Source: Rugalucina vietnamica (taxonomy: Eukaryota > Mollusca > Bivalvia > Lucinida > Lucinidae). From it: DNA of 64,000 nucleotides. Shown here in pieces: positions 44,101 to 56,100 of the stretch (the stretch's first letter is position 1; every line of letters begins with the position of its first letter). The stretch covers positions 68,294,315 through 68,358,314 of the forward strand of contig OZ024869.1 in NCBI GenBank assembly GCA_964017185.1, in the 5' to 3' direction. The translations under genes and the position numbers were made by a program. Under the pieces are notes generated by a model, which had not been told where the DNA came from, searched no databases, and saw only the letters and a list, made by a program, of their open reading frames with translations.

Positions 44101-47100
44101 TTCTACAACTTTGAACCAGCAAGCACAGGCTTTGTCATACAAGTTATTCAAGATATCCATGTTAGAATTCTTATTGTAGACATCAAATTTCTAAATGTAA
44201 GTTTGTATTATTAACTGATATAAGCCTGGCATCCTTTTTATGGGACATAGACAAACATTATAGCCCAGATGTGATGCCGCAGAAAGCGGCATCCCAGTTC
44301 TGCGGCATGCCATCTGGGGCTATTACGTTTGCTAAGAGGATTTTCATTGAAAAATGGAATAAAAATTCAAAATCACACTAAAAATTAAAGTGGACTCAAC
44401 CAAATGATACTGCAGGGTGAATCCATTTGTCATTAAATGGTTAATTTATAAATGCCTGTAGGACATGGGCATGACCAGCAGTCCATTTTTCTCATTAAAA
44501 GTGCTCTACAAAATTTTTCAAGTTCCTCATAATACACTTTACTTTACTTTTTTTTATTAAACAAGACTGTCAATAAAACATAATGCACAGTCCCATCATA
44601 AGCAATTCTGGGAAGTGCAGTTGATAGCTTTTCGCTGTTTGCCATCAAAATAGACATTCCAAGCCCAGGACTGGCACATTTTCTCATCAAAAGTCTTCTT
44701 TAGCCTATGTGCCTAATGTTTTAAACATATATTCTTCAATAATAGTGGCAATGTTTTTTTTTTCCTTTTATAATTTCAGACCCTTCAATACCTTATTTTC
44801 CAAATGAATGGCCAGTTATCTCCCTTCAGTATCCCAGGATGCCCTCACATTGTGTTGGTAGAACTACTTTCTGTTGCTAGGAAACAGCACTTCAGTGATC
44901 TGGCCTATTGTATTACTACATCTGGGACAACAGGCCAACCCAAAATAGTCCAGGTTCCACATCGTTGTATTGTGCCAAATATCACTGACATCAGGTAAGT
45001 AGCATGATTGCTTAGAAATTTTGTCTAATAGCCTTCTACTTTTAATATTTAGAATTTGAGAACTATAGTTAGAAACTTGGAACAAATGCTGGATATGCTT
45101 TCATCAATATGCGATTGGTTTGATAGAAGTAGCACCAACAGTAATTACACTGATCATCTGATGCTGCCAAATTCTCAAACAGATTTGGTAAACTGTGTAG
45201 AAGGAGATCAGGTTGATGTTAGAGAATCACTTTTGATCTTGTGTAGCTACTGAATTTTAGGTACAGTATTAAAGTTATACTTTACATATCCTTTTTCAGG
45301 AGTATGTACAATCTGACCCCTGTTGACCTAGTTCTGCTGTGCTCCCCTCTGACCTTTGACCCCTGTATAGTGGAACTGTTTACCAGTCTGAGTGTAGGAG
45401 CATGTGTTCTTATAGTACCAGGCCGAGTAAAAGCTAGTCCAAAGTTGTTGCTTGAGATGATCTATCACAGTAATAAAGTCACAGTGATGCAGGTATGCAG
45501 GTATCTTTCAATTCAAAGACTTAGGGAACCAGTTTTGATCCTGAGGTGCATCTAACAACGACTCTGTATACCCAACGCTCGCTTATATACATGTACTTTC
45601 TGAATACAGTCTTGCTTGCACATACAATAGTGAGCACTTGGATATTAGGCAGAGAGGTGTGTTTTCTGAGTATCCTCGACAACATTTCATGCCACTGTTG
45701 TTGTTGTTGTTTGTAATTTCCTCCAATGTCTGGAGAATTTCACGTTAGTGAATAAATGTCCACTAATGGAAACAAAATCAAAAGACTTGCTTGTTTCAAT
45801 TTCATAGAAATGTGTATTTGAAGAATAATTATTTCAGTGTACTCCATCATTGCTGAGACGGTGGGATCCTGTTAGATTAAGGGACACAATTCTAGGAAAT
45901 GGTTCCTCCCTAAGTGTTTTGTCCCTTGGTGGAGAGCGGTTCCCAGCATTCTCAGAGCTAGAGAGGATGAGAGACACTGGGAACCAGACAAAGTTCTATA
46001 ACTTGTATGGCATTACAGAAGTTTCTTCCTGGGCTACATGTTATGAAGTGACAGACTTGGGGTAAGATGTGGTTCAAAGTATTGTCGCGAAATGAACGAA
46101 GAACATGTTATTTAACTGAAAACTCTTATTACAACTAGAAAATGTGTTTATGAAACACTATGCCCCCAACTGGTAAGCCACTTTCAAGATGTAAAAATGT
46201 CCAAAAAATGACTAAGTTCAAATTGTAAAAAAAGTGACAAAAATTAATCTGAGGAGCATATCCCAACCACATGCATATCTTCAAAGCATGGTCACAATGT
46301 CTGCAAAGTTTCAATAGTATCGGTATTAAATTGTAGGAGGAGTTGCGCACACAAGTTACCCTCTATCCATCCATTAAAATGCCCGAAAAAAGACTAAGTT
46401 CAAATTGTGAAAAAAATGACAAAAAATAATCCAAGGATTATATCCAAACCACATGCATATCTTCAGACCATGCCCATAATACATGTAAAGTTTTAAATGA
46501 ATTGGCATGAAACTGTAGGAGGAGTTGCGCACACAAGGTACCCACTGCCCATTCACTTTCATTGTCAAAATGCCCGAAAAATGGCTAAGTTCAAATTGCG
46601 AAAAAAGTGACAAAAATTAATCTGAGGATTATATCCAAACCACATGCATATCTTCAAAGCATGGTTACAACATCTGTAAAGTTTCAAGAGAATCGGAATA
46701 AAACTGTAGGAGGAGTTGCGCACACAAGGTATCCACTATCTATTCACTTTATCAAGAATTAAAAAGGGAAATAACTCTCACAGAATTGGCCCCTAACCCC
46801 TTGAATTTACCTGAAAGAAAAAATACGGGTCCTCTTAATTTTCAAATACAAACTACATACCAAATTTCAAGATCCTAGCTCTAACGGTTCCTGACCAAGT
46901 GCTCACGCATCACAGACTGACTGACTGCACGCACGCACGCACTCACTCACTCACTGCACTGCACAGACAGACCCAAACCAATATGCCCCCTCAACTTCTT
47001 CGAAGTTGGGGGCATAAAAATTACATATTTATTAGCTCACCTGAGCCGTTAGGCTCACAAGGTGAGCTTATAGGATGGCCATGATCCGGCGTCCGTTCGG

Positions 47101-50100
47101 CGTCGTCCGTCCGTCGTCCACCATTTTCAAAGATCTTCTCTGAAAGCGCTTGGCCAATCAAAGCCAAATTTTATATGAAGCATCTATGGGAAGGGGGAAC
47201 CAATGTGTTTATAAATAATCCAGGTCACATGACCAAGATGGCCGCCACGCCCATATATGGTAAAAACCCTTCAAAATTCTTCTTCTCCGGAACCACTGGA
47301 CCGATTTCAACGAAACTTGGCATGAAGCATCGGGGACTAGAGTACAACAATGTGTTTATAAATTATGACCTTTGGATGACCTTGACCTATTTTATGGCAA
47401 GGTCAACATAGGTCACCCATGCATTTGAATGGGGAAAATCGTTAAAATGTCATTTGAAAGGCAAAACTTGCAGGAAATGGGCAAATGGACTGAAGGTAGG
47501 TAATTCTGAAAAAAATTTGGACCCCAGGGGTTGGTCTGCCCCCACCCCGGGGCAATATACATGTATATTACAAAAATATTCAAAGATCTTCTTCTCTGAA
47601 ACCGCTTGGCCAATCAAAGCCAAATTTTATATGAAGCATCTATGGGAAGGGGGAACCAATGTATTTATAAATAATCCAGGTCACATGACCAAGATGGCTG
47701 CCATGCCTATATATGGTAAAAACCCTTCAAAATTCTTCTTCTCCTGAACCAATGGACCGATTTCAGCGAAACTTGGCATGATGCATTGGGGACTTGAGTA
47801 CTACAATGTATATATAAATTATGACCTTTGGATGACCTTGACCTATTTTACGGCAAGGTCAACATAGGTCGCCCATGCATTTGAATGGGGAAAATTGTTA
47901 AAATGTTATTTGAAAGGCAAAACTTGCAGGAAATGGGCAAATGGACTGAAGGTAGGTAATTCTGAAAAAAATTGGGACCCCAGGGATCGGTCTGCACCCA
48001 CCTCAGGGCAAAATACATGTATATTACAAAAATATTCAAAGATCTTCTTCTCTGATACCACTTGGCCAATCAAAGCCAAATTTTATAGGAAGCATTTATG
48101 GGAAGGGGGAACCAATGTGTTTATAAATAATCCAGGTCACATGATCAAGATGGCTGCCATGCCCATATATGGTAAAAACCCTTTTAAATTCTTCATTTCA
48201 ACGAAACTTGGCATGAAGCATCGGGGACTGAAGTACTATAATGTGTTTATAAATTATGACCTTTGGATGACCTTGACCTATTTTACGGCAAGGTCAACAT
48301 AGGTCACCAATGCATTGGAATTCGGAAAACTTATAAAATGTCATTTAAAGTGAAAGTGTTGCAGGAAATGGGCAGTAGGACTGAATATTAATGATTCTGA
48401 AAAAATTGGACCCCAGGGGCTCATTTGCCCCAACCCTGGGGCATTATACATGTATATCACCTTAATATGCAAACATCTTCTCCTCTGAAACTGCTTGGCC
48501 AATCAAAGCCAAATTACATGTGAAGCATCTATAGAATTGGGGAATCAATGTGTATATAAATAATCAAGGTCACATGACCAAGATGGCAGCCATGCCCATA
48601 TATGGTATAAACCCTTCAAAAATCTTCTCTGGAACCGGTGGACCAATTTTCGAAGAAACTTGGTGTGAAGCATCTATGGCTTAAGTACTACAATGTATAT
48701 ATAAATCATGAACCTGTGATGACCTGTATAAATCATGACCCTGTGATGACCTTGACCCAGTTTATGGCAAGGTCAATATGGGTTGACCATGCATTTAAAT
48801 GGGGAAAACTGTTAAAATGTCATTTGAAGGGAAAAGCCAGCAGGAAATTGGCAAATGGATAGAATATTGATTATTCTGGAAAAAAAAATTCCCCAGGGGC
48901 TTCATCTGCCCCTGCACTGGGGTTAAATACCATAATATTCAAACATGTTTATTGGTTTATGCAGCAGATCTCAGGTGAGCGTTCACAGGACCAATGGTCC
49001 TCTTGTTCACCAAAGTCTGAAAAAGTGATTTTTTTTTTTTTTTTTTTACACAACCTTAAAGTAAAAGAAAGTCACCCACACACACTGAAAGTCAAAATTT
49101 CTTGACTGACAACTTGCCACATTTTATAGTGATGTGGAAAGAAGAAAATTGTCAATTAGCATAAAAGATATTCTTAAGAAATCATTTCACTGTCTGTAAT
49201 AAGGAGCCTATTTAGCACCTTTGAGGGATGGGAGGGAAGTACATGCCATCATAAAATAAGCAAATGCAGTACACAGTAATGTTATCAGCTGTAAAATGAT
49301 TATTTTCTGCTAAAAAATATACTTTTGCTCAAAACATAGAGTTTGGATGCCTATTGTTTTTGACACAAAATTAAGAAAAAGGTATACCCTTGTACACCCC
49401 AGTTTTATTTACATGAAAGTGGGTTGTAAGGGGTATACATTTCACACACATGTTAATACTGATGCACATACCATTTAAAGGATAGGCATCTGAAATTTTT
49501 CATGCCATTCATGGTGAATGTTAGTATACGTATCATGATACAGAATCTGTTCACCATCTTTAATGATTGGTGAATGTCATTACGAAAACTTGCCCATGCA
49601 ATATACAAAGATTTTTTCATTGAAATTTTCATTAAAAAAAAATATTTTTAGCTCGCCTGCACGAAGTGCACAGAGCTATTGTTGTCATCTCGGTCGTCCG
49701 CGTTTACATGTACGTCCGCGTCACACTTTCGGTTAAAGTTTTTGGAAGTCTATATCTCTTGAACATGTAGATGTATCAAGTTGATACTTTGCATATTGGT
49801 AGATATTGGTCTGAAGTTTTATGCAGTACCATCATGACCCATCCTGGGTGACCTTGAGGTCAAGGTCACAGACTTAGAAATTTTATGTTAAAGTTTTTCA
49901 TTAAAGATTTAAGAAGTCTATATCTCTTGAACATGTTGATGGATCAAGTTGATACTTTGCATGTTTGAAGATATTGGTCTGAAGTTTTATGGAGTACCAT
50001 CATGACCCACCCTGGGTGACCATGAGGTCAAGGTCACAGATTTAGAAATTTTTTGTTGAAGTTTTTCGTTAAAGTTGTTAGAAGTCTATATCTCTTGAAC

Positions 50101-53100
50101 ATGTTGATAGATCAAGTTGATACTTTGCATGTTTGTAGATATTGGTCTGAAATTTTATGCTTTTACGACCCACCTGAGCGACCTTGAGGTCAAGTCATGG
50201 GTCAAAGATTTTGATAAATTTAGTGGCAAAGCACAAGTCAGGCGAGCTACGCTGTCCTGCGACAGCTCTTATTAATATTTTTGCTCAAAACATAGATTGT
50301 GGCCTCGGTTAGGCGGTTCTAAAGAGTACCCACAATCTATGTTTTAAAGCAAAAATAAGAAAAATAGGTATACCCATGCATACCCCAGTTTTGCTATATA
50401 AAAGTGGGGTTTAAGGGGGTAAACATGGAAATGTTATCGTGATGTAGTCTGTATCTTTTTCAGGAAAGACTCAGATGTACATCTAGGTTTCCCACTATCA
50501 GGTACAGAGATAATGGTTTGTGATGACAGTGGCCAAAGGATTGAGGAAGGTGTTGGAAAAATTTACATAGGTAGATGTTTTTAACTGTCATTCTGACTAG
50601 ATCTAGCAACAAACCATGATTTTCTAAAACATTCTAAACTACTGACAGTGACAGTCCATCTTATTTCTGAATAACGCTTAGATGGTCTGAGCCTGCGCAG
50701 GAAAAGTGGTTCCAGTAAAACCATCCATACAAAAGTCTACACTATTTTGGGACAGTCTTTGTATAAGACATAGTTGTTTACTTTGGAGGTTACATTTTCT
50801 AGCACATTTTGGGTGTTATAAAAAGTCCCATAAAATGTAGCTGTTGATGTGTAGCAACAGAGCAAACAAACAAAATAAAAGATTCTAGATTTGTAGGACT
50901 AAACAGTAAGCATACTAATGATCTGATGAGATGACCGGTTTTGAGCAATCAGCTCTCTTTTTCCATATTACCCTAAACAATATTTGATTATTTGAGATAA
51001 ATAGAATCCATCATGGGTGTCCAGTGGAGATAGGAAAATCCCAACCCGAGGGTCCACCCGTTCCAGTGGGAAACGAGGCTTGCCGAGTTTCCCACTGGAA
51101 TGGTGGACCCGAGTGTTGGGATTTATTCTTTTTCTTACATAGGCCTACTCCGTTTAAATTTTCTTTACCGGTAATGTCACCTGGTACCGTGCTTTACCAC
51201 TAGTGACGTTGTGTGTATTGCGGAAATGATGTCAAATGTAAATAAATCGTCGTCACAGTCGATAGAGATGTAGTTTTGATTTGTTTTTATCTTAAAACGA
51301 GTGTGAATCAAGAATATTCGCTGTGAATTCACGCCAGTTTAGTCTGGTTTTGTTGAACACCATTGCTGAATGCAATTGCTTTGGCTAGAAATGATCGAAT
51401 TTAGCCTCATGTTTTTCTTATCTTTTATTAGGAACGTGACAGCGGTGTAAGATAGATTTTGCTACTTGTAAGAAAATCACTGAAAATCAGGGAATAAATC
51501 GATCTTTTCAGGTAAGGTATTTAAGAAAAAAAGATCTGAAAAATATGCGAAATTCAGCTTCACATGTTTTTGCACAATACATGTAATTTGTCTACAGTCC
51601 TGTACTATACTGACTTTTATAGGTGGAAAACAAAGACAATGTATAATAGGTGTGGAAGAAGAGACACAATATGACATATCACAGATCTTGTGGAGAGACA
51701 CTGGGGATAGAGGGAGAATAAAAGATTGCCATATTTATTATGTCGGCCGCGAAGATTCCCAGATTAAGAGACATGGGAAAAGGCTGAATCTGGAGGAAAT
51801 TAATCATGTGAGGATTTAGCAAGTACTCTATTTGAGCCGCCCCATGGGAAAACCAACAATCTGCATAGGCGAAAACAAAGGCGCAGATCAGCTTCGCGGT
51901 TACAGCTGATCAGCGCCTTTGTTTTCGCTACACGGATAGTACAATCCCTCTACTTCCTAAATACAAAATTTCATGCTTTTAGGTATCTTCTGTGACTGCA
52001 CAGCCTGATTTGTGTCGGACCTGTTCGGAAACCACATTGTTGGTTTTCCCACGAGGCGGCTCATTTTATGTTGTCTTTCATCCTCCAGCTTGAACTATCA
52101 GAAAATAAAGCTATATTGTAGCTTTAGCAACTTAATTTGTATAATAAACCATTATGAGACAGGACTTAGTGCTAGAGTGCCAAACACTGGGGATGAGATG
52201 TCTGATTCTGTAGAGCTCTCCCCAAAGAAATGTTGATTAATGATTAAGGATTCTGTTCTGAGCTGCCGCAGGTGTTATTTAAATGATATCCTACCCTCTT
52301 TAAGATTTTAAGTTAAGATCAAAATAGAAAGCTTAGGCTAATGTATACTTCTAAGCCTTTACATGTACTTAGACATGATGTCATTTTAGGTTTTAAGACA
52401 GTTAGAACACATCAGATGCTGTACCACTCATCTTATAGACAACAGTCTAGTTGTGTTTATCATGACACACCTACCTACTGATCATCTAACTCCTGCCAAT
52501 GACCATAATATACTGCCAGAGAATGCAAGATTTGATAATATATCTACTATAAAGACAGCTGTAATTGACAGAATAAGACGTCAATTACCTAGTCACTATA
52601 CACCAGATGATGTTGTGGTGATTGACAGTTTACCTGTCACTAAACATGGTGAGTTGGGATTAATTTAAAATATTTGTTTTTATTGGGGTTTATTGTTGCA
52701 GTCGCTTTTGAGTCCTGTTAGGACAGCGCCAGTGCTGCCTGTGTATGAAACAGTACTATGTTTAGTTAATCTTTAGCATGCTGAGCAATATTGTGGATCG
52801 ATATCGCATCCCATTGAAGTTTTTTCCCAATATTTTCCATGTTTTGATAATTTTGGAGCCACAAAAAAATCTGAATAATTTCAACAAACGAAGTAAACAA
52901 ATCTACTTTCGGTTTCGAAAGTCTTCGTTGTGCCAGTTTCTAGCATTAAAAATCAGCATACATACCATTATTGTGTCATATTTCGGGTGCAAATGCACCC
53001 AATTTTCCATTTACCAGCGGAAAAGTTCTGAAAATGCATTTCTAATGCAAAAATAACAAAATTCTGATTAAAATCTGCACAGAAATCGATCCCAATCTCC

Positions 53101-56100
53101 ATGCACGCCATGTTTGTTTATACGTGACTGTTTGCGCACAGCTCATTAATAGTCATAAGTAGGCAGTGGGCAAAAACTGCTGGAAATTTGAAAGCGTTTT
53201 TCTCGGTGACCGCAGTTGCCTCTAGTCGGCACAGATGGATATTCCACGGGCGATCGCAGTCACCTACAGCATGCTAAAAGTTACCGGTCCATAGTTTTGG
53301 ATATAACATGGAACTATACCATGGCCTGGTACCCAGCTTAAAAAAGATAATATATAATGGCCTGGTACCCAGTTCAAAAGATGTCAGAGCTATAGCAATG
53401 TTTCACTATGTCACAGGTTGGTCTTAACTGCGCATGCCTGGACCGGTCCATAGTTTTGGATATAACATGGGACTATACCATGGCCTGGTACCCAGCTCAC
53501 AAGATAATAAGGAATAAGCTGGTAGATGTAATAGAAAAACCAAATCAAATAATAGATAGGTGGTAATTGAAAACACAAATGCAGTCGACGAATGTGCCTC
53601 TAAAATACACTGAACAGTGTTTTTGATAGCAAATTGTCAACCTCCTCATTAATGACAGTGTGTCTTTCAAAGATGCTAAAGACCAATTTCATTTTGAACT
53701 GATATGGAGAGTCGGACGAATTGAATCTTCATGGTATCTTGTATATACATGTATGTTACCTGCACATAATCCTCGCGAGAGGGTGATGCAATAGTCCACC
53801 ATGGTCATCCTCGTCACCCCGGGGCAATAGTTTTGACTATTCACCAAACCACCATGAAATAACTGTTTATTATTACCCAACCCACTACATACAGAGTAAT
53901 TGCATATTTTTCGCTATATCATGAGTTGGTCTTAGACCGGTCCATAGTTTTGGATATAACATGGGACTATACCATGGCCTGGTACCCAGCTCAAAACAGT
54001 GCTATAAACAGTGTTTTGCTATGTCATGAGTTGACACCAACTACCCATGCTGGGATCGGTCCATAGCTTTGGATATAACATGGTACTATACCATGGCCTG
54101 GTACCCAGCTCAAAAAAGATAATATACAATGGCCTGGTACCCAGCTCAAAAGATGTCAGAGCTATAGCAATGTTTCACTGTGTCACAGGCTGTCCTCAAC
54201 TGCGCATGCCTGGACCGATCCATAGTTTTGGATGGGACTAAACCATGGCCTGGTACCCAGCTCACAAGATAATAAGGAATAAGCTGATAGATGTAATAGA
54301 TGAAACAAATCAGAGAATAGATAGGTGATAATTGAAAACATAAATGCAGTCGACGAATGAGGATCTACAATACACTGAACAGTGTTTTTGATAGCAAAGT
54401 GTCAACCTCATTAATGGCACTGTATCTTTTAAAGATGCTAGAAGTCCAATTTGATTTTGAACTGATATGGAGAGTCAGACGAGATTGAATCTTCATGGTA
54501 TCTAGTACATGTATATATGTTATTGTTAGGTAATAAAACAGTTATTTCATGGCTATTTGGTGAATAGTCAAACCATTGCCCCTCGGTGACTCGGATGACC
54601 CGATGGACTATTGCCCTCGGCCTTTGGCCTTGGGCCATAGTCCACCATGGTCATCCTCGTCACCTCGGGGCAATAGTTTTGACTGTTCACTAAACAGCCA
54701 TGAAAAAACTGTTTAATATCAACCTGAGAATATAAATATTGACCGAGGCGAAGCCGAGGTCAATATTGGTATTCTCGGGTCGATATCACATCATATCCAA
54801 TGCCTCAATAGTCATTAATTGTTTTATTATATTTGAAGTCTACAAATTTTCATATTAACTGGCTAGCGCGTGCTGGCAGGTCTATATTAGTTTCTAAATC
54901 AAGAGCTGATTGGAAACTTGCCATTTTTTTTTGTCATTTCCAATCAGCTCTAAATTTAGTAATTAATATAGACCTGCCAGCATGCGCTAGCCAGTTAATA
55001 TGACAATTTGAAGACTTGCCACGTGGGCGCTTTGGGCCAATGAAAAGCGAGATTTTCAGTAGCTTATATAATAATTATAGATGATTTATGATTAGAAATT
55101 TACATATACCTGTCTCATTAGTGTATAATATTGGTAAACAAACCATCCATGAGATGACTGTCTTTCTTGATTGTAAACTTTGACTGAAGAAAATATTTGA
55201 ATATCTTTATGCAATGCATTCTCACCTTCTGTTATTAGTGACTATCCAATTTGATGTTTTTAGCTCACCTGAGCCGAAGGCTCACACGTGAGCTTATAGT
55301 ATACCCATGCTCCGGCGTCCGTCGTCGTCCGTCGTTCACAATTTCAAAGATCTTCTCCTCTGTAACCACTTGGCCAATCAAAGCCAAGCTTCACATGGAG
55401 CATCCCTAGGAAGGGGGAACAAAAGTTTGTATAAATGGTCCAGGTCTCATGACCAAGATGGCCACCATGGCTATAAATAGCAAAAACCTTTAAAAATCTT
55501 CTCCTCCAGAACCAAAAGGCCTTTGAGTATGATTTTGAAACTTGGCATGAAGCATCAGGCAATAGAGCTCTACAAAGTATATATAAATCATGACCCTGGG
55601 ATGACCTTGACCTTTTATACGGCAAGGTCAACTTAAGCCGCCCATGCATTTGAATGGGAAAAGTAGGAAAATGTCAATTAATGGCAAAAAAACTTGGTAG
55701 GAATGAGCAAATGGACAGATGTTTTATGTTTATGAAAATTTTTTGGGCCTAGAGGGTTGTCTGCCCCTGTCCCGGGGCTATATACATGTGTATGACCATA
55801 ATATTCAAACATCTTCTTCTCTGAAACCGCTTGGCCAATCAAAGCCAAACTTTATGTGGAGCATTCTTAGGAAGAGTAAATGAAAGTTTGTAAATGGTCA
55901 GGGTCACATGACCAAGATGGCTGCCATGGCTATAAACAGCAAAAACCTTTAAAAATCTTCTTCTACAGAACCAGATGGCCTATGATTTTGAAACTTGGCA
56001 TGAAGCATCAGGCAATGGAGCTCTACAAAGTTTATATAAATCATGACCCTTGGATGACCTTGACCTTTTATACGGCAAGGTCAACTTAGGCTGCCCATGC

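Noticed and set aside
45056-45253. 65-codon open frame with protein-like composition between AASDH exons 4 and 5
   Set aside because: Exons 4 and 5 join in phase into conserved adenylation-domain sequence. The frame has in-frame stops before any usable donor and disrupts a conserved region, so it is not a required exon. RNA-seq would settle it.
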